A DNA stretch of 64,000 nucleotides from Selenomonadaceae bacterium (GCA_030523645.1 JAUNIB010000003.1:62001-126000); one strand, 5' to 3'; numbered from the stretch's first letter, positions 16,380 to 27,608 are shown. Notes: generated by a model not told the origin, from the sequence alone. Translations and numbers: made by a program.

Positions 16380-18491
16380 TCAGCGCTTTCTTCTTTCAAT
16401 TTTATTGATTCTGTAGTATTCCGACTTTGCTTCATACATCCGTGTGTCATCCAGCTTGTAGATACTTTCGAGCTGTCCGTCCGAAACATCTTCCTTCATG
16501 GCCATTCCCACCGAAACGCGTACAGGGCAGTCAAAGCTCCCCTTCCATTCTGCACAGCTTTTATCCAGCTGTACCTTCGCTTTTTCAAAAGTAGCCCGGT
16601 CTGTACGGAGCAGTGCAAAGAACTCATCGCCGCCGGCTCGGTAGACATTGCCGTATTTTCCAAAGCTTTCCTGAATAAGTCTGCCGGCATCCCTGATCAG
16701 TTCGTCACCGGCCGCATGGCCGAAATTATCATTGGCTGTTTTCAGTCCGTTCAAGTCCATGCTCACGCAAATCAGGTTATCAGGTACTTTCTTTTCCAGC
16801 TTCGCCAGCTCTTCGTCCAGATGGCGGCGGTTATAAAGACCGGTAAGCGCATCCTTATAGGCAAAGTCGTAATACAGCTTCTGCTTCTGATATCTGATGC
16901 GGGCAATAACAAAGGCTGCCGCCGCACCGCCTATCAGCAGCAGTGCCAGCAGAGACAGTGACAGCCTGTTGCGCTTCAGGAACTCCGTCAGGCTGTAATC
17001 ATGGGCCTTTTCCAAATACTTTGCTGAGTAGGTGACGGTATTATTCTTCTGCAGGGTATTCAGGGCCTGATTAATCAACGGAAGTATTCCCTTGTGATAA
17101 TTGCTGACACCGAAGCACTTTACGGTACTGTTTGGCAGCTCCACATAGCTCAGGTCTTCATAGTCGACAGCCCTGAGCAGCACGCTGGCCCGAAGTCCGC
17201 TGAGTATAGCGCCGCCGGACTGACCGACCGTTACCGCCTTCAGACAATCTTCCACCGAGTCGAGATAGACTATCTCCCTATCCGGGAAATATCTCTTGGC
17301 ATAATCGGTCTGAATCTGATTGTGCCGATTAATAGTCAGCGGTTTTTTCTTGGCATCTTCCAAACGTCCCTGATAAACAAAGTTCATTGCGGAAGAAATT
17401 ACCACGCTGGAGGGATACATATCATTTTCTTCACAAAAATTGACATTATCCGAAATAGGGAAAATGACATCCAGCTTGTGCCGATGTACATCCTCAATCA
17501 TGTCTTCGCTCGTGGCGTATGCCTTGTATGCAAAGGTCACCGGACGGTCCGTCTTCAGATTGCTGAATCCAACCGTCAAAGCATCCACCATGACGCCGAC
17601 AGCCTTGCCGTCGGCATCCGTGCCGCAGTACGGCAAAAAGTTGTCCACATAGCCAACACGGATTGTGTAGTTGTGACCTTCCAGCCACTTGCGCCCTGAC
17701 TCCGGAAGATGAACACCGATAGCGCTGTTGCTGAAATACTTACCCGAAAGCATATTCAGATAATACGGCTCATTGGTATCAATAGTCGAGAGCGCAATAT
17801 TCAGCTCATTAAGAAGGTCAGTGCGCTGCTTGGCAACGCAGAGGTACATATTTACGCTGTCAATTTTCAGCAGTGGCTTATTTTTTTGCTTGGCACTTAC
17901 GGAGGCACCTTCCCCGATAAAGGCATCTATCTCCCCGCGCTCCAGTGCCTGGTCCCGGTCATTGACATCCCTGTAGACGATGACCTCAGCCGACACACCC
18001 TTCTCCCTCAGCCACTTTCGGAGATTTGTATCCAGAAGACCGCTGATGGTTCCGATTTTCTTTCCGTTCAGCGTACCGGGATCCAGAGTGATTTCGGTAT
18101 TATCATTGCTGACAAAGAGGTAATATCCCTCATACCCCATCGGGTAGTCAGGATAGTTCATGATAGCCTTGCGTTCCTCAGCATAGCCGAGGCCGGCCAG
18201 CAAATCAATTTCGCCCTTTTTGAATGCGTCAAACAGATCATCCCAGGAGCCGTATACATACTTGTACCGCCAGCCGGTAAGGGAGGCTATCTTCTGCAGA
18301 TATTCGTAGCTGTATCCGCTCTTTGCTGCTCCATCGGCTGCTCCCTCCTGAAAATTCTCATTCTGGTAGTAGCCAACCTTCACCACATTTCCGGCAGATT
18401 TATTGGCATGGCCGTACTGCGGCAGAAGTATCGAGACAAGCAAAAGGACAGCCCAAACCGAATACGCTGCCCTTGTTATTATTTTTCGCAT
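16380..18491 (-). CDS. Membrane diguanylate cyclase with two periplasmic solute-binding domains
   Basis: About 703 residues: signal anchor, two successive family-3 amino-acid-type solute-binding domains (about 35-255 and 275-495), a membrane helix (about 515-540) and a GGDEF domain (about 550-700). The active-site motif RAGGDEFFALL is intact, so it should make c-di-GMP from two GTP. No RxxD inhibitory site lies at the usual place before GGDEF (the sequence there is FGKYGNVY), so product inhibition through that site is not expected. The tandem binding domains should tie synthesis to an external solute. It is transcribed alone. It is the only cyclase in the window and a possible input for the PilZ synthase at 55-57 kb; that is inference. 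Confidence 0.9.
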   Translation of the reverse strand: MRKIITRAAYSVWAVLLLVSILLPQYGHANKSAGNVVKVGYYQNENFQEGAADGAAKSGYSYEYLQKIASLTGWRYKYVYGSWDDLFDAFKKGEIDLLAGLGYAEERKAIMNYPDYPMGYEGYYLFVSNDNTEITLDPGTLNGKKIGTISGLLDTNLRKWLREKGVSAEVIVYRDVNDRDQALERGEIDAFIGEGASVSAKQKNKPLLKIDSVNMYLCVAKQRTDLLNELNIALSTIDTNEPYYLNMLSGKYFSNSAIGVHLPESGRKWLEGHNYTIRVGYVDNFLPYCGTDADGKAVGVMVDALTVGFSNLKTDRPVTFAYKAYATSEDMIEDVHRHKLDVIFPISDNVNFCEENDMYPSSVVISSAMNFVYQGRLEDAKKKPLTINRHNQIQTDYAKRYFPDREIVYLDSVEDCLKAVTVGQSGGAILSGLRASVLLRAVDYEDLSYVELPNSTVKCFGVSNYHKGILPLINQALNTLQKNNTVTYSAKYLEKAHDYSLTEFLKRNRLSLSLLALLLIGGAAAAFVIARIRYQKQKLYYDFAYKDALTGLYNRRHLDEELAKLEKKVPDNLICVSMDLNGLKTANDNFGHAAGDELIRDAGRLIQESFGKYGNVYRAGGDEFFALLRTDRATFEKAKVQLDKSCAEWKGSFDCPVRVSVGMAMKEDVSDGQLESIYKLDDTRMYEAKSEYYRINKIERRKR

Positions 18492-18682
18492 CACATTATA
18501 CCTTCTCTATAAGAATTTACTTTCACATTTACGCTAACGGAGCATCATTACTGCCCAGCGGTTTATAATTCTATCATACTTATGACCAAACATAAAGGAA
18601 AATCGTCTTTATTTCACAGGAACAAATACCTAAAATTTATAAAATCTGGGGAAAACTCTCTATATGATGTGAAAATGGGCAT

Positions 18683-18710
18683 AAAAAAACCGCCCATCAA
18701 CGATGAGCGG
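18683..18710 (-). terminator. Terminator of the tRNA-Ala gene
   Basis: On the minus strand, CCGCTCAT and ATGGGCGG form a stem around a short loop, followed by seven T. It lies 14 bp past the tRNA 3' end. Confidence 0.85.
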
Positions 18711-18723
18711 CTGTATTGTCGGA

Positions 18724-18799
<76 letters not shown>

Positions 18800-18876
18800 G
18801 ACTTGTGAGCACATCGAGTATATTACAACTTCGTCAGCGTTTTGTCAATACTTTTTTAGAAAATCCGAAATCTTTT

Positions 18877-20052
18877 TCAAGTCAGAAGAAATTCCCGAAA
18901 GACCACATTTCCATACTGCATACCCTTCCGGGTGAGTCTGATACCCTCTTCATCGGAAACGAGCAGCCCTTGCTTTACCAGCGGCTCGATGACCTCACCG
19001 AAAATTTTCTCCAGCTCCACGGAATATTTCTCCCGGAACCTCCGGCAGGAGACTCCCACCGCCGTGCGAAGAGCCAGGAAGCAGAACTCCTCCATGCTCT
19101 CTTCTCGACTGAGCAGGTCATACCGCACTTCGTCCCGGCCGAGGATATACGGCTCCAGCTTCCCGGTACCGGAGAAACGGCAGCCGTATTCGCCGCCTAC
19201 ATCCCACGGTCCATAGGAATGAGCTCCTGCCCCCAATCCCAGATACGGCACATCCTGCCAATAGCTGAGATTGTGACGGCTCTCCTTGCCGGGAAGGGCA
19301 TAGTTGCTTATCTCATAGCGTTCATAGCCGCGGCGGGGCAGCTCGGCCGTCAGGTAATCATACATATCCCCTGCCTCGTCTTCGTCCGGCAGAGACAGCT
19401 CGCCGGTAAACCGGCCGGCACACTGCATCTGCTGGAAGGGTGTGCCATCCTCAATGGTCAGCCCGTATACGGAAATATGGGACAGGCGCGGTGTCACCGC
19501 CATTGCTTCCTCTACGGAAGCCTTCAAATCATCAAGGCTCTGCCCCGGCAGTCCGTACATCAAATCTATGCTGATATTATCAAATCCGGCTTCAACGGCC
19601 CATTCTAAGGCATAATGAGCCTGACTGGAGGTATGAATACGGCCGATATTTTTCAGCAGCCGGTCATCGAAGCTCTGAACGCCGAAGCTGAGGCGGTTGG
19701 CCCCCGCCTCCCGCAGACGGGCAAGATATGAAGGATTGACTGTACCGGGATTTGCCTCCACGGTTATTTCCGCATCCTCATCCATGATGAAGGATTCCCT
19801 TATGAGGGAAACCAGTCCGGCCAAATCCTCTGCCGGCAGAGCCGTCGGCGTGCCGCCGCCGAAGTATACTGTAGAAACTGTCCGGGGATTTTTCTCCGCT
19901 GAGATAAGTCCCGCCCGATTGGTGATTTCCTTCCGCAGCGCTTCCACATAGGGCTTCATCCACTCGCTGCGTCCGGCATAGGAGACGAAATCACAGTAGA
20001 AGCATTTCTGCCGGCAAAACGGTATATGCAAATAAAGTCCGCAATTATTCAT
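18877..20052 (-). CDS. hemW: Heme chaperone HemW (radical SAM)
   Basis: 391 residues. The N-terminal radical-SAM cluster motif is CRQKCFYC in YLHIPFCRQKCFYCDF; this is the CxxxCxxC form without the extra Cys of HemN, so HemW rather than coproporphyrinogen dehydrogenase. GGGTPTALP (SAM binding) and the HemN C-terminal domain follow. HemW binds heme and transfers it to target proteins. It begins 6 nt after lepA, a pairing common in Firmicutes, and is surely co-transcribed with it. Confidence 0.93.
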   Translation of the reverse strand: MNNCGLYLHIPFCRQKCFYCDFVSYAGRSEWMKPYVEALRKEITNRAGLISAEKNPRTVSTVYFGGGTPTALPAEDLAGLVSLIRESFIMDEDAEITVEANPGTVNPSYLARLREAGANRLSFGVQSFDDRLLKNIGRIHTSSQAHYALEWAVEAGFDNISIDLMYGLPGQSLDDLKASVEEAMAVTPRLSHISVYGLTIEDGTPFQQMQCAGRFTGELSLPDEDEAGDMYDYLTAELPRRGYERYEISNYALPGKESRHNLSYWQDVPYLGLGAGAHSYGPWDVGGEYGCRFSGTGKLEPYILGRDEVRYDLLSREESMEEFCFLALRTAVGVSCRRFREKYSVELEKIFGEVIEPLVKQGLLVSDEEGIRLTRKGMQYGNVVFREFLLT

Positions 20053-20058
20053 GGCGTA

Positions 20059-21855
20059 TCAATGTACCTTCAATATTGCCATGAATGCTTCCTGCGGCAC
20101 TTCAACACTGCCCACAGCCTTCATGCGCTTCTTGCCTTCCTTCTGCTTCTCCAGCAGCTTCTTCTTACGGGAAATATCACCGCCGTAGCACTTGGCGATA
20201 ACGTCCTTGCGGTAGGCCCGGACATTGGTGCGGGCGATGACCTTGCTGCCGATAGCGGCCTGAATGGGAATCTCAAACATCTGCTTGGGGATGAGATCCT
20301 TCAGCTTGGAAGCCAGCAGTCGGCCGCGGTTGGCCGCATTGTCCACATGGACAATAGTGGACAGAGCATCTACCGCGTCACCGTTCAGCAGGATATCCAG
20401 CTTCACCAGCTTGGACTCCCGATAGTCTGACAGCTCGTAGTCAAGGGAAGCATAGCCTCTGGTGGTGGACTTCAGCTCGTCGAAGTAATCGTATATTATC
20501 TCTGACAGAGGAATCTGATAGGTAAGCATAACGCGGTTCACATCCAGGTAGTCCATGCTGATGTAAATGCCGCGCTTGTTCTGGGATACCTGCATGACGG
20601 CACCGACATAGTCGTTGGGGACAATGACGGTAGCCTTTACATAAGGCTCCTCAATACGGTCTATCTTCTGAGGAGGCGGCAGCTTCGCCGGATTGTCGAT
20701 AGCCAGCTCCTCGCCGTCGGTCTGGAATACATGGTAAATAACGCTGGGGGCCGTCATTATAAGCTCAAGATTGTACTCCCGCTCGAGGCGCTCCTGAATG
20801 ACATCCATGTGAAGCAATCCAAGGAAGCCGCAGCGGTAGCCAAAGCCGAGGGCGATTGATGTCTCAGGCTCGAAGACCAGCGCCGCATCATTCAGCTGCA
20901 GCTTTTCCAAAGCATCCTTCAGATTGTCATAGTCGGAGCTGTCTACGGGATAGAGTCCGCAGAAAACCATAGGCTTTGCCCCGCGGTAGCCCGGCAGCGG
21001 CTCGGCAGCACCGTTCTCGGCGGTGGTGACGGTATCGCCGACCCGGACATCGCTGACGGATTTCAGACTGCCGGCGATATAGCCGACATCACCGGCCTGC
21101 AGTATACCGGTCTCCACCATCATAGGACGGAAGCAGCCAATCTCAGTAACATCAAAGACCTTGCCGGTGGCCATCATCTTCAGTGTCTGACCTTTTTTGA
21201 TGGCACCCTCCATGACCCGGACATTGGCTACAACTCCCTTGTAGGAGTCAAAATAGGAATCGAAGATAAGCGCCTTCAGCGGCTCATCATTGCTGCCGGA
21301 TGGCGCAGGAATATACTTTACGATTGCCTCAAGAATATCGCCGATACCTTCGCCGGTTTTAGCGGAGCAGAGAACAGCATTGTCGGTATCAAGGCCGATG
21401 ACATCACGGATTTCCCGCTTTGCTTCCTCCGGCTCGGCACTGGGCAGGTCAATCTTGTTGATGACCGGGATGATTTCCAGATCATGCTCCAGCGCCAGGT
21501 AAACATTGGCCAAAGTCTGAGCCTCGACACCCTGAGTGGCGTCTACTACCAGCAGTGCGCCCTCGCAAGCGGCAAGGCTGCGGGACACCTCGTAATTGAA
21601 GTCAACATGGCCCGGGGTATCAATGAGGTTCAGCTCGTATTCTTCACCGTCATCGGCCTTGTAGTTCAGGCGGACAGTCTGCGCCTTGATGGTGATGCCG
21701 CGCTCACGCTCCAGATCCATGCTGTCGAGAATCTGATCGGCCATCTCACGCTTCGTCAGCGTACCGGTAGCCTCAATCAGACGGTCGGCAATGGTGGACT
21801 TGCCGTGGTCGATATGGGCGATGATGGAGAAATTTCTGATATTTTTATTCTGCAT
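20059..21855 (-). CDS. lepA: Elongation factor 4 (LepA) GTPase
   Basis: 598 residues, standard for LepA. The G-domain has G1 [10 protein letters not shown]3 DTPGHVDF and G4 NKIDLP, followed by EF-G-like domains II, III and V, and the LepA-specific C-terminal region (ending with [20 protein letters not shown]). It binds ribosomes and promotes back-translocation or rescue of stalled complexes under ionic stress. It leads the lepA-hemW pair. Repeat copy B begins about 70 bp upstream of its start. Confidence 0.97.
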   Translation of the reverse strand: MQNKNIRNFSIIAHIDHGKSTIADRLIEATGTLTKREMADQILDSMDLERERGITIKAQTVRLNYKADDGEEYELNLIDTPGHVDFNYEVSRSLAACEGALLVVDATQGVEAQTLANVYLALEHDLEIIPVINKIDLPSAEPEEAKREIRDVIGLDTDNAVLCSAKTGEGIGDILEAIVKYIPAPSGSNDEPLKALIFDSYFDSYKGVVANVRVMEGAIKKGQTLKMMATGKVFDVTEIGCFRPMMVETGILQAGDVGYIAGSLKSVSDVRVGDTVTTAENGAAEPLPGYRGAKPMVFCGLYPVDSSDYDNLKDALEKLQLNDAALVFEPETSIALGFGYRCGFLGLLHMDVIQERLEREYNLELIMTAPSVIYHVFQTDGEELAIDNPAKLPPPQKIDRIEEPYVKATVIVPNDYVGAVMQVSQNKRGIYISMDYLDVNRVMLTYQIPLSEIIYDYFDELKSTTRGYASLDYELSDYRESKLVKLDILLNGDAVDALSTIVHVDNAANRGRLLASKLKDLIPKQMFEIPIQAAIGSKVIARTNVRAYRKDVIAKCYGGDISRKKKLLEKQKEGKKRMKAVGSVEVPQEAFMAILKVH

Positions 21856-21927
21856 CTGCGGAGTTCCTTCCTAAATATAGCTTAGTTACCCATTATAATC
21901 TAAAATTCATTTATGAGCAACACAAAA

Positions 21928-22049
21928 GGGACTGTGAAAAAATGAGCATTCATTTTTTCACAGTCCCTTCCTCTTTATAGTTGCGAAGAAAAATGTCTGT
22001 AAGATAAACGAGCGAGAGCGTGTTTTCGTCAGACTTTTTTCACAGCTCC
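21928..22049 (+). repeat. Palindromic repeat, copy B (uninterrupted, 122 bp)
   Basis: Perfect 18-bp-arm hairpin at 21928-21967 (GGGACTGTGAAAAAATGA, loop GCAT, complement), then the family core, GATAAACGAGCGAGAGCG and the terminal TTTTTTCACAGCTCC, complementary to the start. It has the same length as copy C and is inverted relative to it; the two bracket the metal-binding lipoprotein gene. Confidence 0.88.
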
Positions 22050-22083
22050 TTCATAATGCAATTGCGAGCGTCGTTTTCGCTCC

Positions 22084-22968
22084 TTACTTAAGAGCCTCTG
22101 CCAGCACATCAGCATTCTTTGCCATAGACTTCAGATAAGCGTCCTTATTCTCAGGCTTTGCCTCACCGGTTACACAGGGGTCGAGCTGATAGATTTTCGC
22201 ACCGGTTTCTCGGGCTACTGTCTCCGCTGCCGCCGGGGAATACTGCGGCTCGGCAAAGAGCACCTTCACCGGCAGGCTCTTTACCTGCTTAATCAATGCC
22301 TCCAGCTCCTGGGGCGTGGGCTCTGTCCCCGGCTCACGCTCTACCACATCCACTATCTCCAGCTTGAACTCCTGTGCCATGTAGGGGAAAGCCTCGTGGA
22401 AAGTCACAATCTTCCGGTTGGTCAGTGGATCAATCTTTGCGTGCATATCCTGCTTCAGCTTGTTCAGCTTAGCGATATATGCCTCTGCATTCTTCTTGTA
22501 CTGGTCGGCATGTTTCGCATCAGCCTTGACCAGCTGGTCGGCAATATTCTGCACCTGCTGAATGTAGCAGGAAATTCCTACCCACAGATGGGGATTGGTG
22601 CCTTCGGCATCCTTCAGCATAGGAATGCCCTTCGCCGCCTCTACAATCTGCAGCTTCTTCTTTGCCTCGGCAACCTTAGTCAGGAAGTTCTCCATTCCGC
22701 CGCCATTGACTACAAAAACATCGGCGTCCTCCAGCCGCTTCATGTCCTCAACGCTGAGCTGATAATCGTGGAGACAGCCGGTCTGAGGAGCCGTCATATT
22801 GCTTACCGTCACACCCTCTACCCCATCGGTGATATTTATCGTCGCCACATACATGGGGAAGAATGATGTAACAATCCGCACTCCTTCTTTTTTCTTCTCA
22901 CCGCCGCCGCAGCCGGCAATCAAAAGTGCCGCCATCATGGCACTGACCAAACAAAATAATCTCTTCAT
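22084..22968 (-). CDS. ZnuA-family metal ABC transporter receptor (lipoprotein), orphan
   Basis: 294 residues with a lipobox (LLIAGC). The cluster A-I metal-receptor fold is recognisable: PQTGCLHDYQLSVEDM with a first metal-ligand His, NPHLWVGISCYIQQVQNIA with a second, FHEAFPYMAQEF with a third, and FAEPQYSPAAAETVA, which ends in a Glu/Asp-type ligand region. There is no His-rich loop, usual in zinc receptors, so Mn or Zn are both possible. No ATPase or permease gene is adjacent; the partners must be elsewhere or shared. Inverted 122-bp repeats flank the gene on both sides. Confidence 0.88.
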   Translation of the reverse strand: MKRLFCLVSAMMAALLIAGCGGGEKKKEGVRIVTSFFPMYVATINITDGVEGVTVSNMTAPQTGCLHDYQLSVEDMKRLEDADVFVVNGGGMENFLTKVAEAKKKLQIVEAAKGIPMLKDAEGTNPHLWVGISCYIQQVQNIADQLVKADAKHADQYKKNAEAYIAKLNKLKQDMHAKIDPLTNRKIVTFHEAFPYMAQEFKLEIVDVVEREPGTEPTPQELEALIKQVKSLPVKVLFAEPQYSPAAAETVARETGAKIYQLDPCVTGEAKPENKDAYLKSMAKNADVLAEALK

Positions 22969-23068
22969 TTTTCAGTCCTCGTATTTTAATTGTATATCTG
23001 AAACATCTTCACCGTATTTTAACAGATTGCCTCCCCTTGTACAACTTAATGTCACACGACAAGTAACA

Positions 23069-23190
23069 GGGGCTGTAAAAAAAGTCTGAGGAAACACGCT
23101 CTCGCTCGTTTATCTTACAGACATTTTTCTTCGCAACTATATAGAGGAATGGCCTGTGAAAAAATGAATGCTCATTTTTTCACAGGCCAT
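23069..23190 (-). repeat. Palindromic repeat, copy C (uninterrupted, 122 bp)
   Basis: Same structure as copy B in the opposite orientation. The hairpin (23149-23190) has arms TGGCCTGTGAAAAAATGA and complement; against copy B two base pairs differ on both arms together (A-T to C-G and G-C to T-A). It ends 19 bp from the secF stop codon and may also serve as its 3' end. Confidence 0.88.
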
Positions 23191-23209
23191 TTTTTATTCA
23201 GCTATTAAA

Positions 23210-24199
23210 TTATTCTGCCTCTTCCTCGGTCTTTTCCAGCGGCTTTACCTCACGCTGACCGCCGAAGCCCCGGAGGGTGACCCACAGGGGGCTGGCGATA
23301 AAGATGGAGGAATAGCAGCCGGACAGGAAACCGACGTTCAGAGCGAAGGCGAAGTCCTTGGTGGTCTCGCCGCCGAACCAGTAGAGGGCGCAGGTGGTGA
23401 ACAAGCAGGTAACGACAGTATAGAGGGAACGGGTCAGAGTCTGATAAACGCTGCGGTTTGCCAGCTGCTCCACATCGCCGCCCCGGCGGAAATGAATGCG
23501 GAGATTTTCTCTGATGCGGTCGAAGATAACGATGGTATCGTTGATAGAGTAACCGACGATGGTCATCAGGGCTGCGACGAAGGAGCTGTCCAGCTGCTTC
23601 TGCAGCAGGGAGAATACGCTGAGCAGGATGAGAACATCGTGAACCAGCGCCAATACCGCCGCGATGCCGAACTTCCACTCAAAGCGGAAGGAAACATAGA
23701 GGACGATGAGCGCCCAGCTAAGGAGGGTAGCCCAAATGGCGTTCCAAACCAGCTCGGAGCCGATGACAGCACCGACCTTCTCCTCACGGAGCATGGTGTA
23801 GTTGCCCAGCTTGTCCTTCAGAGAAGCCATGACCGCCTTGCGTTCATTCTCCTCCAGGTCACCGGTACGAATCATGACATCCTTGGCCGCCGTAGCTGAG
23901 CTGGTGTCACCGGAGAGCTGAATGGTGCTGTTGTCCAGCTTGTACTCCTTCAGCACATCACGGACTTCCGTGATTGCTACTTCTTTATCGAAGCGCAGAT
24001 CGATAATAGTACCGCCGGTAAAGTCAATACCAAAGTTAAAGCCTCTGGTGAACATGCAGAAGATACCGGGGATTATTACCAACAGGGAAAGGATATACCA
24101 GATTTTGCGATGACCGACGATGTTAAAGCGCTTGCGGTCTTCTTCATCCGCCTTCATCTGGCGAGCCTTGATTTTGGAAAGACGTTTTTCCTTAGCCAC
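23210..24199 (-). CDS. secF: Protein translocase subunit SecF
   Basis: 329 residues, six predicted membrane helices. Family motifs: NFGIDFTGGTIIDLRF after the first helix, VGYSINDTIVIFDRIREN in the middle and VVTCLFTTCALYWFGG near the C-terminus. With SecD and YajC it uses the proton gradient to pull exported proteins across the membrane. It overlaps secD by 8 nt. Confidence 0.96.
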   Translation of the reverse strand: MAKEKRLSKIKARQMKADEEDRKRFNIVGHRKIWYILSLLVIIPGIFCMFTRGFNFGIDFTGGTIIDLRFDKEVAITEVRDVLKEYKLDNSTIQLSGDTSSATAAKDVMIRTGDLEENERKAVMASLKDKLGNYTMLREEKVGAVIGSELVWNAIWATLLSWALIVLYVSFRFEWKFGIAAVLALVHDVLILLSVFSLLQKQLDSSFVAALMTIVGYSINDTIVIFDRIRENLRIHFRRGGDVEQLANRSVYQTLTRSLYTVVTCLFTTCALYWFGGETTKDFAFALNVGFLSGCYSSIFIASPLWVTLRGFGGQREVKPLEKTEEEAE

Positions 24200-25445
24200 G
24201 AGTCATCGCCTCCTTTCCGAAATTCTCCGTACCGTTAGGCTTTGCGCCGTAGATAAACGGATTGGAAGAAATATCCGCTCTGATGAGTCGCTTCAGCATA
24301 TACTGCGTGAGAGTAATTGCGGTGAACATACTGAGAACAACGCCGAGGCCGAGCGTAATGGCGAAGCCGCGGATGGAGCCGGTGCCGAATACGAAGAGTA
24401 CAACAGCGGCTATGATAGTGGTGACATTGGAGTCAAGGATGGTGGTGAAGGCACGGTCAAAGCCTGCGTCCATAGAGAGGCGCAGTGACTTGCCCACCGC
24501 ATATTCTTCCTTGAAATGCTCGAAGATAAGAACGTTGGCATCGACTGCCATACCGATGGACAGGATGCATCCGGCAATACCCGGCAGGGTAAGGGTGGCA
24601 TCAAGGAACTTCAGAGAGCCCAGCAGCAGCACGGTGTAAGCCATGAGGCTGATGTCAGCAATGAAGCCGATACCGCGATAGAAGATAAGCATGAAGAGCA
24701 GAACTGCGCCGAGGCCGATAGCGAAGGCGAACTGGCTCTTGTCCTTGGAATCCTGACCGAGGGTCGGGCCGACGGTGCGGGTCTCGATGATGTTCATCTT
24801 CACCGGCAGAGCACCGCTGCGGAGCAGGATTGCCAGATTGTGTGCTTCCTCAAGAGTGCGGGAGCCGGTAATAACAGCCCGGCCGCCGGTGATGGCCTCA
24901 TTTACACGAGGTGCGGTAAGGACAACGCCGTCAAGCAGGATGGAGATGGTGCGGCCGACATTCTTGCGGGTCAGGTCGGCAAACTTCTCGCCGCCCTCCG
25001 GAGAGAATTCAAGACCGACAAGGTTCTGACCGTTCTGGTCAGTCTGCTCCTTGGCATCCTTCAAATCGGTACCGTTAAGAACAGTGGTGCCGGATTCGTC
25101 TTTGAACTCCAGCATTGCAGTCTTACCGATAACATTGATGGCCTTGTCCGGATCCTTGATACCCGGCAGCTCGATGATGATGCGGCGGTCGCCCTGACGC
25201 TGGATGATAGGCTCGGTGAGGCCCAGCTCATTGACTCGCTTCTCCATGATACGGACTACGCGGCTCATAGCGTCCTCATTGACGACTGCCTCAGCAGTGT
25301 CCTCTGCCTCCAGTACCACATGGGTACCGCCTTGCAGGTCCAGACCCTGACGGATAGAGAATGCCAGCGGTTTTACGAAGGCGAAGAATACGCCTACCAC
25401 TATGGCAATCGTTGCCAGGAGCTGAATCAAACTGGATTTTTTCAA
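24192..25445 (-). CDS. secD: Protein translocase subunit SecD
   Basis: 417 residues, the shorter form usual in Firmicutes (the E. coli protein has a longer periplasmic part). N-terminal helix, then RQGLDLQGGTHVVLEAE, the P1 periplasmic domain, and the C-terminal helices with GMAVDANVLIFEHFKEE. It works with SecF, encoded next. Confidence 0.96.
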   Translation of the reverse strand: MKKSSLIQLLATIAIVVGVFFAFVKPLAFSIRQGLDLQGGTHVVLEAEDTAEAVVNEDAMSRVVRIMEKRVNELGLTEPIIQRQGDRRIIIELPGIKDPDKAINVIGKTAMLEFKDESGTTVLNGTDLKDAKEQTDQNGQNLVGLEFSPEGGEKFADLTRKNVGRTISILLDGVVLTAPRVNEAITGGRAVITGSRTLEEAHNLAILLRSGALPVKMNIIETRTVGPTLGQDSKDKSQFAFAIGLGAVLLFMLIFYRGIGFIADISLMAYTVLLLGSLKFLDATLTLPGIAGCILSIGMAVDANVLIFEHFKEEYAVGKSLRLSMDAGFDRAFTTILDSNVTTIIAAVVLFVFGTGSIRGFAITLGLGVVLSMFTAITLTQYMLKRLIRADISSNPFIYGAKPNGTENFGKEAMTRG

Positions 25446-25461
25446 CTCGGTTCTCCCTTTC

Positions 25462-26046
25462 TCATTTGATTTCTAAAGTATTGTTTTCCGTAAAAACGGA
25501 ATCAACCTGCTGATCATATTCCTCCCGGGGAAAGCCTTCCTCAGGAAAAATCTGACAGTCAAAGACTACCGCCAGACGGCTGGCCTTTGTCGCTCTTATC
25601 AGGTATCGGTCGTAGAAGCCGCCGCCCATCCCCAGACGATAGCCGGCATCACTGAAAGCCACCGCCGGAACGAGAACGCAATCCAGCTCTTCGGGCTTTA
25701 TTATCTTCCTGACCTCTTCTCTGACCGTCGGGATATTGAAATCTCCCGGTACCAGATCGTCAAATGACTTCAGCTCCACAGCCTCCATCTGTCCCGGCCT
25801 GGTGACCAGCGGCAGCGCCACTCTCTTTCCCAGTCCCAGCAGGCGGCGGAGAATATTCTCCATCTCCACCTCATCCTTCATGGAAAAGAAACCCAGGATT
25901 GTCCCGGCTGCCTTGACCCTGTTGTCAGACAGAAGTTTATCTGCAATCAGGCGGCTTTTCTCCTGACGCTCTTCAGCCGTGAGGCTTCGGCGACGACCAA
26001 GAGCTTCCTTGCGAAGCAGCTTCTTTCTGTCGGCAATATCAGTCAT
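25462..26046 (-). CDS. 5-formyltetrahydrofolate cyclo-ligase
   Basis: About 194 residues. The signature GYRLGMGGGFYDRYL is complete, with the N-terminal RKEALGRRRSLT and VPAVAFSDAG segments of the family. It converts 5-formyl-THF to 5,10-methenyl-THF with ATP, returning the folate to the one-carbon pool. The start (ATG 26046, or GTG 26049) overlaps the yajC stop. Its position between yajC and secD is unusual and seems to be simple operon sharing. Confidence 0.93.
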   Translation of the reverse strand: MTDIADRKKLLRKEALGRRRSLTAEERQEKSRLIADKLLSDNRVKAAGTILGFFSMKDEVEMENILRRLLGLGKRVALPLVTRPGQMEAVELKSFDDLVPGDFNIPTVREEVRKIIKPEELDCVLVPAVAFSDAGYRLGMGGGFYDRYLIRATKASRLAVVFDCQIFPEEGFPREEYDQQVDSVFTENNTLEIK

Positions 26047-26384
26047 CACTTATCCAGTCCGGCCTCTTTCTCATTCAGGCGGAGCTCGTCATTCATGCCC
26101 AGCTCGTCCTTGCCCTGAGAAAGATTCTTCTGAATAGCGGCACGGGATACCTGAATGACAACCTTATCGGCAATCTTCAGGCTGATGACATTGTCCTTTA
26201 TCTCCTGTATTTCACCGAATATGCCGCCGATGGTGACGACCCGGTTGCCCTTATGCAGACCGGAGAGCATCTTCTTGCGGCGGCTCTCCTCGTTCTTGCC
26301 GGGGCGATACACCAGGAAGTAGAAGATAAACGCCATGCCGATAGCCGGCGCGTAAGTAATCAAATAATTAAGTGCTGTGTCCAT
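26046..26384 (-). CDS. yajC: Preprotein translocase subunit YajC
   Basis: 112 residues: one N-terminal membrane helix (APAIGMAFIFYFLVYRPGKN), then the cytoplasmic YajC domain with GNRVVTIGGIFGEI. A charged tail of about 20 residues follows. It associates with SecD and SecF, encoded one gene downstream. Confidence 0.94.
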   Translation of the reverse strand: MDTALNYLITYAPAIGMAFIFYFLVYRPGKNEESRRKKMLSGLHKGNRVVTIGGIFGEIQEIKDNVISLKIADKVVIQVSRAAIQKNLSQGKDELGMNDELRLNEKEAGLDK

Positions 26385-26458
26385 TCCTTGACCTCCAAAT
26401 ATTTAATGCTATTTCATTCGACAGGGGCTCCCTGTCGGTAATGACATATCAGATATCC

Positions 26459-27601
<1,143 letters not shown>

Positions 27602-27608
27602 TTAACAA

